Shown here in pieces: positions 1 to 8,902 of a DNA stretch of 64,000 bases. Made by a program: the position numbers and the translations under genes. The notes below the pieces were generated by a model. It made no database searches and was not told the origin of the DNA. It saw only the letters and a program-made list of their open reading frames with translations. The DNA comes from JAUWCL01 sp964599375 (lineage in GTDB: Bacteria; Krumholzibacteriota; Krumholzibacteriia; Krumholzibacteriales; Krumholzibacteriaceae). Numbering within the stretch: position 1 is the first letter of the stretch; each line of letters opens with the position of its first letter. The stretch covers positions 16,133 through 80,132 of the forward strand of contig CAZREW010000014.1 in assembly GCA_964599375.1 (NCBI GenBank), given 5' to 3'.

Positions 1-225
1 AAACTCGTCGAGGGAAAGCTCGAGAAAGGCATGAGGATCATAATCGTCGAGGACGTCGTCACCACGGGCGGTTCGCTGCTGCGGGCTGCCGAGGCGATAG
101 AGACCGGCGGTGGCGAGATTGCGGCCGTGCACGTCCTTGTTGACAGGGAAGAGGGCGCCGTAGAGAGGATCGCCGGCGCAGGATATGAATTCAGGTCACT
201 TTTCAGGGTCAGCGAGCTTCTCTGA
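1..225 (+). CDS. pyrE: Orotate phosphoribosyltransferase, C-terminal part (5' end outside window)
   Basis: The open frame runs from base 1 to a TGA at 223-225; the start lies upstream of the window. The 74 visible residues carry the PRPP-binding signature IIVEDVVTTGGS followed by the usual helix, and end where OPRT proteins end. OPRT transfers ribose-5-phosphate from PRPP to orotate to give OMP, in the cytoplasm. It is the one de novo pyrimidine gene here that lies outside the pyr operon at the other end of the window. Its last 17 bases overlap the convergent gene at 209-670. Confidence 0.9.
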   Translation, partial: KLVEGKLEKGMRIIIVEDVVTTGGSLLRAAEAIETGGGEIAAVHVLVDREEGAVERIAGAGYEFRSLFRVSELL

Positions 226-670
226 TACCTGCCGGGCCGCCGCGCGCGATCTCTCCGTCCTGCGGGCCGCCGCCAGCGGCCGCCTGTGAGGACTCGGGTC
301 CGTCTGCCAGTATGCCGGTCGCCACTACCGCTCCTCCGCCGAGCGGCCCTTTCCATCTGACACGCACCGAGACCCTGCTGGCCTCGCCTGAGGGCCCGCG
401 CTCGACCCTGGTATCCAGATCGTATACGGCGCCGCGGCCGTCTCCGCAGCAGATCGTCCTTCCTTCTGCCGAGCAGTTACCCGTGCTTCTAATCTCCCCC
501 ATCGCCCTGTCGAGGTGCCTCTCGGCCAGAATCGACGCCTCCGAGGCCGGATCGCCGTTCCTCGAAGCGGCGCTGATGAAGATCACCGGCGAGGTGACCA
601 CGCAGGCCAGAAGAAGGCATGATACAGCCGTGAGTATTACTATGTGAGACGATCGAAACCGCTTTTCCAC
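209..670 (-). CDS. Hypothetical single-pass membrane protein
   Basis: I do not recognise the family. The chosen GTG start at 670 has a GGGGAGA Shine-Dalgarno about 7 nt upstream and gives 153 residues; a longer frame upstream lacks such a site. A short basic N-terminus is followed by one hydrophobic segment (about residues 11-32, IVILTAVSCLLLACVV) and a soluble, probably extracytoplasmic domain with a CSAEGRTICC cysteine cluster. The layout recalls minor pilin-like or single-anchor envelope proteins, but there is no clear prepilin peptidase site. The stop codon lies inside the 3' end of pyrE. Confidence 0.5.
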   Translation of the reverse strand: MEKRFRSSHIVILTAVSCLLLACVVTSPVIFISAASRNGDPASEASILAERHLDRAMGEIRSTGNCSAEGRTICCGDGRGAVYDLDTRVERGPSGEASRVSVRVRWKGPLGGGAVVATGILADGPESSQAAAGGGPQDGEIARGGPAGIREAR

Positions 671-865
671 CGGTGTTCTCCCCGACGATGTATTCACGGA
701 AAAGCCCCGATCCCCGCAAATCCCCCTGAAAGGGGCGAAAGCGCGCAAAGCGCTGCACCGCAACATGTAACATGCATTTTATATGCCAAAGAAGACCCTG
801 CTCGCCTGGCCGGCGGGCAGGGCTTTTGAGGACATGTGTCAGCGGCCGCCAGTGCAGCCTGCGAA

Positions 866-1642
866 TCACTGCAGCTCTACCGCCGCCGTATCGCTCTCTG
901 TCAGCCTGAAGGCGTCGTCGGCGAATTCGACGCCGAAACTGACTACCGGAACGAGGAACTCGTAATAGATGAAGTCCTTGTAGTACCCGGTGAACCTGTC
1001 GGGAAACCAGATGCCGTCCGTCTTTACGTATTCGCCGTACTCCTCCTTGAACGAGAAGCTCGTATCAGCGGAGCTCGATATCGTCACCTGCCTGACGAGG
1101 AAGGACTTCTCGTCGAGACCCACGTTGACGATATTGTCTCTCTCCTCGAACATGACGTGATACTGGCCGTCCCAGTAGGGGCTCTCGACAAGCTCGAGCT
1201 TCAGGTCCCCTGCGCCGAGGCGCTCGAGTATCATCGGGAACCTGTAGCCGATCATCTCGACTTCCCATTCGGGGACCACTCCCCTGCCCGTCGAGCGCGA
1301 CCACGAGAAGTGCTCTTCCCCGTTCACTACGAGGACCTGCACATCGGCGACCTCGCCGTCGACGATCCTGTAAGTCTTCGTCTTGTAATCCATCTTCCGC
1401 TGGAAGATGTCGAACGGGTAGTTCGTTGCGACGTGTCCCGCGGGAAGCTGTTTCCTGAATCCCCTGCCCACGTAGCTGGTGAGCAGCTGCACGTTCTTCT
1501 CTCCGCCGTAGGCCTTCAGCATCCTGCTGACGACGTCTTCCGGCTTCTTCACGCTCCCCGAGCACGAAGCGACCAGCGCGGCCAGGGCGGCCAGCGCCAG
1601 CGCCCGCCGGAGCAATCCTCCCGATCCTTTCTTGGAAGCCAC
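866..1642 (-). CDS. Exported lipoprotein, possibly LolA-like fold
   Basis: The GTG start at 1642 follows GGGGAGA and leaves 28 nt after the upstream glycosylasparaginase. The N-terminus is a lipoprotein signal: KKGSGG, a hydrophobic run, then lipobox LVASC. The mature part begins KKPEDVVSRMLKAYGG, is rich in beta strands and reads like the LolA/outer-membrane lipoprotein-sorting fold (helix with a conserved YGG, then antiparallel strands with many Tyr, Trp and Phe). That fold call is by eye. It probably acts in the periplasm or on the outer membrane. 258 residues. Confidence 0.65.
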   Translation of the reverse strand: MASKKGSGGLLRRALALAALAALVASCSGSVKKPEDVVSRMLKAYGGEKNVQLLTSYVGRGFRKQLPAGHVATNYPFDIFQRKMDYKTKTYRIVDGEVADVQVLVVNGEEHFSWSRSTGRGVVPEWEVEMIGYRFPMILERLGAGDLKLELVESPYWDGQYHVMFEERDNIVNVGLDEKSFLVRQVTISSSADTSFSFKEEYGEYVKTDGIWFPDRFTGYYKDFIYYEFLVPVVSFGVEFADDAFRLTESDTAAVELQ

Positions 1643-1670
1643 TTTCTCCCCTTTCAGTATGTCTCCGCCG

Positions 1671-2660
1671 TCACTGGAGATGCCCCGCCGTGAGCAGCTC
1701 GTTCTTACCGTCCCTCGCAAGAGCGTATGTGAACCCGTCCGCGAGCGAGTACGCCCCCGTCTCTCCCTTTTTGTTGACCGCGATGTATCCTACCTGGAAA
1801 TCGGCCTTTCCCCCGTGCCTGGCCGATATCCTCTCGAGGGCCGCCCTGCATGCCTTCTCGGGGCTCATCCCGCTTCGCATGTTCTCGACGACGAGGAAGC
1901 TGCCGCACGTCTTTATGACCGCCTCTCCCCTCCCTGTCGCCGCGGCCGCGCCGACCTCGTTATCGACGTACATCCCCGCTCCTATTATCGGCGAATCCCC
2001 GATCCTGCCGTGTATCTTCCATGCCAGCCCGGATGTGGTGCAGGCGCCGGCGAGGCTGCCCGCCGCGTCGAGCGCTACCATCCCGATCGTGTCGTGGTTC
2101 TTCTCGCCGCCTGGGAACCAGTCGTCCCCATCCCCCAGGCCGGCCTTCCATTTCATCCAGGCCCTGCGCGCTTCCTCGGTCAGCAGGTCCTCGCGCCGGA
2201 ACCCTGTCTTCCTGGCAAACTCCTCGGCTCCCGCTCCGACTATCATCACATGGTCGGTATCTTCCATGACCCTGCGGGCTATCGATATCGGATGCATGTA
2301 ACCTTCGACGAACGCGGTCGAGCCGCAGTTTCCGTCCGGCCCCATGATGCAGGCGTCCAGTGTCACATGGCAGTCCTCGTCAGGGAGGCCGCCGTACCCT
2401 ACGCTCCTGACCTCGGGGTCCGCCTCGGGGACCTGCACGCCGGTCTCGACGGCGTCGAGCGCGGTCCCTCCCGACGAGAGGACTCTCCACGCGGCGTCGT
2501 TGGCAGGTAGCCCGTGCGGCCATGTCGATATCACGACCGGCCCGCCTTTCCCGCTCCCGGCGGTCGTTCCCGCGAAAAGCCGGTCCAGGGGTATCAGCCC
2601 TCCAGCGGCGCCCAGGGCCGCGGACATCTTCAGAAAGGTTCTACGCGTGAAATCAGGCAT
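1671..2660 (-). CDS. N4-(beta-N-acetylglucosaminyl)-L-asparaginase (glycosylasparaginase), Tat-exported
   Basis: 329 residues. The N-terminus has a twin-arginine signal (RRTFLK, then AALGAAGG). The mature protein follows the Ntn-hydrolase glycosylasparaginase family: TALDAVETGVQVPEAD, SVGYGGLPDEDCHVTLDA and the autocleavage site HDTIGMVALD, where Thr191 would become the N-terminal nucleophile of the beta chain. The family cleaves the GlcNAc-Asn bond of glycoprotein-derived glycoasparagines. A GGAGG ribosome site precedes the ATG. It sits directly upstream of the lipoprotein gene and is probably cotranscribed with it. Confidence 0.88.
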   Translation of the reverse strand: MPDFTRRTFLKMSAALGAAGGLIPLDRLFAGTTAGSGKGGPVVISTWPHGLPANDAAWRVLSSGGTALDAVETGVQVPEADPEVRSVGYGGLPDEDCHVTLDACIMGPDGNCGSTAFVEGYMHPISIARRVMEDTDHVMIVGAGAEEFARKTGFRREDLLTEEARRAWMKWKAGLGDGDDWFPGGEKNHDTIGMVALDAAGSLAGACTTSGLAWKIHGRIGDSPIIGAGMYVDNEVGAAAATGRGEAVIKTCGSFLVVENMRSGMSPEKACRAALERISARHGGKADFQVGYIAVNKKGETGAYSLADGFTYALARDGKNELLTAGHLQ

Positions 2661-2784
2661 CGGTTCCTCCTTTTGCGGGCCCTGGCGCCGGCCCCGGCTG
2701 CCGCGATCCTGGACGTTCGTTTCGGGGATTATATTTCAACGGGCCGGAAGGTTCCACATCGAAATATACCTTCCGGACGGCACG

Positions 2785-2814
2785 AAAAAGGACGGCGGCA
2801 TCCGACCGCCGTCC
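2785..2814 (-). terminator. Rho-independent terminator of the sdh operon
   Basis: On the minus strand a perfect 9-bp GC-rich stem (GGACGGCGG/CCGCCGTCC, 7-nt loop) is followed at once by TTTTT. It lies about 40 nt after the sdhB stop codon. Confidence 0.88.
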
Positions 2815-2855
2815 ATCTGTCTTCTCCGCCGAAGCTCTGGCGACGCCTTCCTCTT

Positions 2856-3569
2856 CTAGCCCAGCCTGCGCTTTACGAGCTCCTTCTTGAGCTCGGAGAT
2901 CGCCTTGGTCGGGTTAAGGTCCTTGGGGCACGCCTCGACGCAGTTGAAGATCGTGTGGCAGCGCCACAGGCCGTGCCTGTCGTCACACGCCTCGAGATGC
3001 GCGGCGCTCCCCTCGTCCCTGCTGTCCGCGATGAACCGATACGCCTTCAGGAAGGCGTGCGGGCCGAGGTACTCCTTGTCGGCCCAGAAGGACGGGCACG
3101 AGGAGGTGCAGGCACCGCAGAGTATGCACTCGTAGAGCCCGTCGAGCCTGGCCCTTTCCTCGGGGGACTGGAGCCTCTCCTGATCGCTCGGTGGAGCCGA
3201 GTGCGTTATGAGGTACGGCTTGACCGCGAGGATGCCCCTGACCAGTGGATCGAGCGAGACGACCAGGTCCTTGACGACCGGGTAGCCGCGCATCGGCTCC
3301 ACGGTGATCGTCGATCCTCCGAGCCTGAGCACCTGCGTCTCGCAGGCGAGGTTGTTCACCCCGTTTATCGTCATCGCGCACGAGCCGCAGATCCCGCTGC
3401 GGCACGAGCGCCTGAATGTCAGCGTGCCGTCCTGCTTCCACTTTATCTCGTTGAGAGCGTCGAGGAGCGTCGTGCCCTTCTGAACATCGAGCTGATACTC
3501 CTGCACGTAGTGGCCCCGGCGCTCGTCATCCGGATTGAACCGGTTGATCCTGAAAGTGATCATTGCCAT
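2856..3569 (-). CDS. sdhB: Succinate dehydrogenase/fumarate reductase iron-sulfur subunit
   Basis: 237 residues. The N-terminal ferredoxin domain has the [2Fe-2S] ligands in CRSGICGSC plus a later Cys (LACET). The C-terminal domain has CILCGACTSSCP and CHTIFNCVEACP for the [4Fe-4S] and [3Fe-4S] clusters. It passes electrons from the SdhA flavin to quinone in the membrane subunits. The start at 3569 follows GGAGG with 7-nt spacing. It is the last gene of the sdhCDAB operon, 13 nt after sdhA. Confidence 0.96.
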   Translation of the reverse strand: MAMITFRINRFNPDDERRGHYVQEYQLDVQKGTTLLDALNEIKWKQDGTLTFRRSCRSGICGSCAMTINGVNNLACETQVLRLGGSTITVEPMRGYPVVKDLVVSLDPLVRGILAVKPYLITHSAPPSDQERLQSPEERARLDGLYECILCGACTSSCPSFWADKEYLGPHAFLKAYRFIADSRDEGSAAHLEACDDRHGLWRCHTIFNCVEACPKDLNPTKAISELKKELVKRRLG

Positions 3570-3582
3570 AACGGGGCCTCCT

Positions 3583-5370
3583 TTAATACGTCCGCTCTTT
3601 AGGCTGGAAACGGGTTATCGAGACAGGCTTGTAGTCGAAGTCGATCTTTCCTCCGTGCTTCCAGGCGAGCGTGTGCTTGAGCCATCTGTCGTCGTCTCGT
3701 TTCGGGAAATCGGTGCGGCTGTGAGCGCCCCTGCTCTCCTCGCGCTTCAGGGCTCCGGCTACGATCAGTTCGGCGAAATCGAGCATGTGCCCGAGCTCGA
3801 TCGCCTCGAGAAGGTCGTAGTTGAACCTGTCGCTGCGGTCGTCGATACCGATATTCTCGAACCGTTTCTCCAGTTCCCTCAGCTCGCCGGTGATCTTCTC
3901 GAGCTTTTTCGCGTCGCGGAAGATGCCGCACTCGGTCATCATCTTCTCCTGTAGTTCCTCCCTTATCGCTCCGACCTTCTCTGTGCCATCGGAGGAGAAT
4001 ATCCTCTTCACCTCGCCGATCGCGTCCCTGGCCGCGTCTGGAGGAAGCTCGGGGAATTCGCGCGTCTGGCGCAGGAACCTGACTATCGACTTGCCGGCCC
4101 TTCGCCCGAAGAGCGACGCCTCGAGAAGCGAGTTGGTGCCGAGCCTGTTCCCCCCGTGGACGCTGACGCATGCGCATTCCCCCGCGGCGTAGAACCCGGT
4201 GACCGGTTTCTTCTTCCCGTCGGCCAGCACCTGGCAATCGATGTCGACCGGGATGCCTCCCATCGAGTAATGCGCGGTCGGCTGTATCGGGATCGGCTCC
4301 CTGACGCAGTCGACGTGCATGAACTTCCAGGCCAGCTCGTGTATCTGCGGGAGCTGTTTCATTATCTTCTCTTCGCCGAGATGCCTCAGATCGGCGTAGA
4401 CGTGGTCGCCCTTCTCGCCGCATCCCCTGCCCTCGTTGATCTCGGTCTGTATCGACCGTGACACGAGGTCCCTCGGCGCGAGCTCCATCTTCTCCGGAGC
4501 GTATCTCTGCATGAAACGCTCGCCGTCCTTGTTGATCAGGTATCCGCCCTCGCCTCGGACCGCCTCGCTCACCAGGATCCCCTGCTTGTAAAGGCCGGTC
4601 GGATGGAATTGCACGAACTCCATGTCCTCGAGCGGAAGGCCGGCGCGAAGCACGAGGCTGAGCCCGTCGCCCGTGTTGGCCAGCGCGTTCGAGGTGATCG
4701 AGAACACCTTGCCGTAGCCGCCCGTGCCGAACATCACCGCCTTGGCGTGGAAGACGTGGACGCCCCCGTTTATGATGTCCCAGGCGACTATACCGCGGCA
4801 CACCCCGTCGCGCACGATCAGGGAGAGCGCGTAGAACTCGGGGTAGAAACGGACCTCGTTCTTGACGCACTGCTCATACAGCGTGTGAAGAAGGACATGG
4901 CCCGTGCGGTCGACGGCGTAGCAGGCGCGCAGCACAGGCCCGCCCTTGCCGAAGTCCTTCGTGTGCCCGCCGAACATCCTCTGGGCTATGCGCCCCTCGG
5001 GAGTCCTCGAGAAGGGGCAGCCCATGTGCTCGAACTCGCGCACTACGACCGGGGCCTCCTTCACGAGGATCTCGATCGCGTCCTGGTCGCCCAGGTAATC
5101 GCTCCCCTTCACCGTATCGAACATGTGCCATTCCCAGTGGTCCTCTTCCTCATTGGCCAGCGATGCGGCTATGCCTCCCTGCGCCGCGCCGCTGTGGGAC
5201 CTGGTGGGAAATACCTTGCTGATTACCGCCACGTCGAACTCCGACGACGCCTCGTAGGCGGCTCTCATCCCGGCCAGGCCGGCTCCCACGATGACCACGT
5301 CGTGGCGGTGCACACTATGGATCGGCACGCCCTCGACGTCGTGGATCGTTTCGGGATCGAAATTCGTCAT
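3583..5370 (-). CDS. sdhA: Succinate dehydrogenase/fumarate reductase flavoprotein subunit
   Basis: 595 residues, the usual SdhA length. It has the FAD-binding GAGLAGMRAAYEA motif, the covalent flavin histidine in RSHSGAAQGG (His59), the substrate-site HPTGLY segment, and GGNRLGTNSL near the C-terminal end of the FAD domain. It oxidises succinate to fumarate on the cytoplasmic face of the membrane. It lies between sdhD (6 nt) and sdhB (13 nt) in one transcription unit. Confidence 0.96.
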   Translation of the reverse strand: MTNFDPETIHDVEGVPIHSVHRHDVVIVGAGLAGMRAAYEASSEFDVAVISKVFPTRSHSGAAQGGIAASLANEEEDHWEWHMFDTVKGSDYLGDQDAIEILVKEAPVVVREFEHMGCPFSRTPEGRIAQRMFGGHTKDFGKGGPVLRACYAVDRTGHVLLHTLYEQCVKNEVRFYPEFYALSLIVRDGVCRGIVAWDIINGGVHVFHAKAVMFGTGGYGKVFSITSNALANTGDGLSLVLRAGLPLEDMEFVQFHPTGLYKQGILVSEAVRGEGGYLINKDGERFMQRYAPEKMELAPRDLVSRSIQTEINEGRGCGEKGDHVYADLRHLGEEKIMKQLPQIHELAWKFMHVDCVREPIPIQPTAHYSMGGIPVDIDCQVLADGKKKPVTGFYAAGECACVSVHGGNRLGTNSLLEASLFGRRAGKSIVRFLRQTREFPELPPDAARDAIGEVKRIFSSDGTEKVGAIREELQEKMMTECGIFRDAKKLEKITGELRELEKRFENIGIDDRSDRFNYDLLEAIELGHMLDFAELIVAGALKREESRGAHSRTDFPKRDDDRWLKHTLAWKHGGKIDFDYKPVSITRFQPKERTY

Positions 5371-5376
5371 GTCAGG

Positions 5377-5748
5377 TCAACCTCCGTACTCGAACGAGAT
5401 CATCGTCAGGGCGCCGTATATGATGAATACGAGAGCTATGACGGCGATGCCGCACCAGATCAAGATCCTCATCCACTCCCTGTGGATGTAATCGCCGAGA
5501 ACGATCCAGAGGCCGTAGAGGCCGTGCATCAGCGCGACGACGAGGAATGAGATGTTGATCGTCTTCCACAGCGGTGTGGAGACGCGTTCGGCGATCGCGC
5601 CGAAAGAGAGATCTTCCTTCATCAGCACATGCAGCAGCAGCACGTGTGTGAAGAGGACGGCGGCGAGATAGAGCCCGCTCAGGCGGTGGAAGAACCACCA
5701 GAGGGCGCCGCCCGACCTTACGGTCTCGTTGTACCTGTAAATCATCAC
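5377..5748 (-). CDS. sdhD: Succinate dehydrogenase membrane anchor subunit
   Basis: 123 residues with three hydrophobic helices (about 22-42, 65-86, 95-117). HRLSG near residue 21 is the quinone-site motif of SdhC/SdhD proteins, and His75 in VALMHGLYG is a likely heme b ligand. Paired with the next anchor gene it forms the cytochrome b membrane domain. Which of the two anchors is called C or D is a convention based on gene order. Confidence 0.88.
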   Translation of the reverse strand: MMIYRYNETVRSGGALWWFFHRLSGLYLAAVLFTHVLLLHVLMKEDLSFGAIAERVSTPLWKTINISFLVVALMHGLYGLWIVLGDYIHREWMRILIWCGIAVIALVFIIYGALTMISFEYGG

Positions 5749-5758
5749 GGCCTCCCTT

Positions 5759-6130
5759 CTAGCCTGCCGCGGAGATCATCCGCGATATCATTACCGCAGC
5801 GGCCCCGCCCCAGCAGGCGAGCCATACCGTCACGGAGATGGCGAAAAGCGCCTTCTGCTTCTCGACCATCACGCCCACGTCTATCAGTGTGATCCTGAGC
5901 CCGTTGAACATGTGGTAGAAGATCACCCCTACCAGCCCGATCTCCATCAGCTTGAAGAATGGGCTGCCGAAGAAACGCATGATCCCGTCGAAGGATTCCT
6001 CGCCGCCGGACAGGTGGCTGATCACCCATATGTGCAGGAGCAGGTAGAAGATCAGCCCCAGTCCCGAAAGGCGGTGAAGTATCCAGGCAAACGTGCCCGC
6101 ATGGATGCGGTAACGCTTGATAACCCTCAT
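5759..6130 (-). CDS. sdhC: Succinate dehydrogenase cytochrome b556 subunit
   Basis: The ATG at 6130 is preceded by GGGAGG, and this start gives 123 residues with the normal N-terminus. Three membrane helices (about 23-40, 62-83, 95-115) are visible. HRLSG at residues 19-23 and His73 in YHMFNGLR are the expected quinone-site and heme-ligand motifs. It is the first gene of sdhCDAB, about 100 nt downstream of a strong sigma-70-type promoter. Confidence 0.9.
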   Translation of the reverse strand: MRVIKRYRIHAGTFAWILHRLSGLGLIFYLLLHIWVISHLSGGEESFDGIMRFFGSPFFKLMEIGLVGVIFYHMFNGLRITLIDVGVMVEKQKALFAISVTVWLACWGGAAAVMISRMISAAG

Positions 6131-6234
6131 CGGGGGTCCTCCCGGTTTAAAGAAAGTCAAGGGTTCCGGGGCGGTCCCGCCGGGGAACCCTGTCGACCTT
6201 GCTCGATGATCGGTTAAATAACCAGCACCGGTGC

Positions 6235-6263
6235 AATATAGCACAGGCGGTTTTTGCAGTCAA
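6235..6263 (-). promoter_or_regulatory. Promoter of sdhCDAB
   Basis: On the minus strand TTGACT is followed after exactly 17 nt by TATATT. The predicted leader to sdhC is about 100 nt. Just downstream of the -10 lies GGTTA-TT-TAACC (near 6210-6225), a small palindrome that could be an operator. Confidence 0.72.
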
Positions 6264-6309
6264 CGCTCCGCCGGAAAAAGCTCCGGTCCGGCAGCGCCTC
6301 GCCGCCGTT

Positions 6310-8748
6310 TCACGGCCTGCGTCCGCGCTCGCCGCCTCGCGCAAGGGTCCTGCGCAACTTGTTCTCCAGTTCTACCGGCAGAGGCCTGCCCTCGGGCCTC
6401 TCCGCGGCCCCGGCGCCCTCCTCCTCCAGCGGGGCGGGCTCGTAAGCCTCCATCTCGAGCAGGAGATGCAGTATCACGAGCGCCGCCTCCTTATCGGGGA
6501 TCATCCCGCGCCCGCCGGTGTCGGGATCGAGCTGGGAGAATGGCGGTATCGGCGAGCCCACGCACGAGGGACATCCCTTCCTGCACGGGCAGGTCTGTAT
6601 CAGCTCGAGGCAGGCCCGCATGACCTCCTCGATCATGTCGTACGTCTTGAGCGCGAACCCGAGGCCGCCGGGGTACTTGTCGTACACGAAAAGGGCCGGA
6701 CCGCCCGTCGAGCGCGAGTTCACCGTCGTGCCTATGTCGAGCGGGTCGGACATCACAAAGAGCGGCACTACCTCACGCAGCACGTTGGAGAGGCCGAGCA
6801 GCCCCTCGGACGGGACCCTCCCCCACTTTCGCACGGCGGCCAGAGCGTCGCCGGGGGGCTCGATCCACATCCCGGCCGTCTCAAGGACCTGAGGAGGGAG
6901 GTCGCACTTGCCGTACCCGATCGAGTCGCGGCTGCCGAACTTTATCTTCCTGAACATGAATGTAAGGTCGGTCACCGAGACGTCGCCGAATGCGATCGGG
7001 CTTATCCTCCACATACCGCTCTTCTCCTCGCGGTCGACCTTCACCTGCGTCTCGGTTATCGACTGCGTGTAATAATCGACGTTCGTCTTCTCTATGAAGG
7101 CGATCTTCTTCGTGACATCTAGGTCGCGGACAAAATAGGTCTCCGCCTCGTGGAGGTATATCGCCTGAGGGTGCACCTGCTGGAAGGCGCTCGCCTCGTC
7201 GATAGTGCCTATGACCCTGTTGCCGTCCGACTCGTCGACTATCGTGTATATGTTCGGAGAGATGTTGCGCAGGTTGACATCGGCGCTCGGGTAGCCGTGC
7301 CCCCGCCAGAACCAGCTCCCCTTGACGAAGTTCAGGTCCCTCTCCTCTTCGAGCAGCCGCGCTATCGCGGGCGCGTATTCGCCCATCTCCTCGACTTCCT
7401 TCGCTGTGAGCGGAAGCTCGAATGCGGCGGCGCGCATCTGGCCGAGCAGGACGTGCGGGTTCTCGGGATCTATTATCGCGTTCTCGGGGGAGCGCCCGAA
7501 GAAGTAGTCGGGATTACGGACGAGGTACTGGTCGAGCGGGGCGTTGTGCGGGATGAATATCACCAGCGAGTCCTCCATGCCGCGGCCCGCCCTGCCGGCC
7601 TGCTGCCAGGTCGAGGCGATGCTCCCCGGGTAGCCGACGATCACCGAGGCATGCAGCGCCCCGACGTCTATGCCGAGCTCGAGGGCGTTAGTGCTGATGA
7701 CGGCCTTGAGCTCTCCCTCGAAAAGCCTCCGCTCTATCTCCCTGCGCTCCTCGGGGAGATAGCCGCCGCGGTACGGATGGACCGTATCGGCCATCGAGGC
7801 GCGGTGCCTCGAGAGCATCTCGCGCACGTACCTCGTGATGACCTCGCTCACCACGCGCGCCCTTACGAACGCTATGGTCTGGACGTCGTCGAGGACGAGG
7901 CGTGTGACAAGCTCCGCCGCCTCGGCGTTCGAGCTTCGCCTCTCCATCCCGGCGGCGTCGAGGTTCGGCGGGTTCCACATCAGGAATGTCCTGCGCCCCC
8001 TCGGCGAGCCGTCCCTGGTTACGACCTTCATCTCGCGCCCGAGCAGGCGGCCGGCGTGCTCGCCGGGATTGGCTATCGTGGCCGAGCTCGCCGCGAAGAC
8101 CGGCCTTGAGCCGTAATGGTCGCATATCCGCGAGAGCCGCCTCATCACGTTGGCGACGTGCGAGCCGAAGACGCCGCGGTAGCTGTGTATCTCGTCGACG
8201 ACGACGAAGCGCAGCCTTGTCAGGAACGGGGCCCACTTGGCGTGATTCGGCAGTATCCCCGAGTGAAGCATGTCCGGGTTGGTAAGAAGTATGTTCGCCT
8301 CGTCGCGCAGCTTCCTTCGCAGCGGGCCCGGCGTGTCGCCGTCGTAGGTACCCGCCTCGAAAGCGATCCCCCCCTCCCTGTATCTTTTGAGCACCCTGAG
8401 CTGGTCCTGCGCGAGAGCCTTGGTCGGGTAGAGGTAGAGTGCCCTGCTCAGGGGATCCTTTATGAGCGATTCGAGGACCGGTATGTTGTAGCAGAGGGTC
8501 TTCCCGCTCGCGGTCGATGTCACTATGACCGTGTCCGTCCCCGCGCGAAGCGCCTCGACCGCCTCGACCTGGTGGGTATAGAGGTGTTCGATCCCCGAGC
8601 CGGCGAGAACGCTGACGAGGCTCTCCGGCAGAGGCTCCTTGAGCTCCCCGAAGCGGGCGTCGCGCAGTGGTATCCTGTGGCTGTGTACGATCTGCCCGTC
8701 GTAAATGTCGTCGACCTTGACCCTGGAGAGAAACTTCTTTACGTCCAA
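6310..8748 (-). CDS. mrfA: MrfA/YprA-type ATP-dependent DNA helicase with DUF1998 domain
   Basis: 812 residues. It has a superfamily 2 helicase core with a Q motif (Gln60), Walker A TASGKT (79-84), DEIH box (185-188), and the motif VI segment QQAGRAGRG. The C-terminal DUF1998 region carries four clustered cysteines (Cys720, 722, 726, 729) that bind zinc in the MrfA/Hrq1 family. In Bacillus subtilis MrfA works with MrfB to excise mitomycin DNA damage; that role is inferred here from the family and from the mrfB homologue directly upstream. The TTG start is preceded by AAGGAG. Confidence 0.88.
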   Translation of the reverse strand: MDVKKFLSRVKVDDIYDGQIVHSHRIPLRDARFGELKEPLPESLVSVLAGSGIEHLYTHQVEAVEALRAGTDTVIVTSTASGKTLCYNIPVLESLIKDPLSRALYLYPTKALAQDQLRVLKRYREGGIAFEAGTYDGDTPGPLRRKLRDEANILLTNPDMLHSGILPNHAKWAPFLTRLRFVVVDEIHSYRGVFGSHVANVMRRLSRICDHYGSRPVFAASSATIANPGEHAGRLLGREMKVVTRDGSPRGRRTFLMWNPPNLDAAGMERRSSNAEAAELVTRLVLDDVQTIAFVRARVVSEVITRYVREMLSRHRASMADTVHPYRGGYLPEERREIERRLFEGELKAVISTNALELGIDVGALHASVIVGYPGSIASTWQQAGRAGRGMEDSLVIFIPHNAPLDQYLVRNPDYFFGRSPENAIIDPENPHVLLGQMRAAAFELPLTAKEVEEMGEYAPAIARLLEEERDLNFVKGSWFWRGHGYPSADVNLRNISPNIYTIVDESDGNRVIGTIDEASAFQQVHPQAIYLHEAETYFVRDLDVTKKIAFIEKTNVDYYTQSITETQVKVDREEKSGMWRISPIAFGDVSVTDLTFMFRKIKFGSRDSIGYGKCDLPPQVLETAGMWIEPPGDALAAVRKWGRVPSEGLLGLSNVLREVVPLFVMSDPLDIGTTVNSRSTGGPALFVYDKYPGGLGFALKTYDMIEEVMRACLELIQTCPCRKGCPSCVGSPIPPFSQLDPDTGGRGMIPDKEAALVILHLLLEMEAYEPAPLEEEGAGAAERPEGRPLPVELENKLRRTLARGGERGRRP

Positions 8749-8809
8749 GGCTTTTATCTCCTTTGAGCGGCGGCCGCCGCCGCGAAAAGGTTCCGGGATC
8801 GGAAGAAGT

Positions 8810-8839
8810 ATTTTACATGTACACCGGGGTTCGTTGCAA
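8810..8839 (-). promoter_or_regulatory. Candidate promoter for mrfA
   Basis: TTGCAA, 18 nt, TAAAAT on the minus strand, in the 154-base gap between mrfB and mrfA. It would allow mrfA to be expressed apart from mrfB. Confidence 0.45.
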
Positions 8840-8902
8840 CGATAAGTAACAGTGTTCCCGTCCCCGGCGGCCGTTGCGCGCGTGGAGATCCGCGGGAGGC
8901 TC

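Noticed and set aside
489..869. Minus-strand frame overlapping the hypothetical membrane protein gene
   Set aside because: No domain or signal, overlaps a better frame with a good ribosome site and a membrane segment.
2514..3602. Long plus-strand frames opposite sdhB, sdhA, mrfA and others
   Set aside because: Composition and lack of domains show they are antisense reflections of high-GC codon use.
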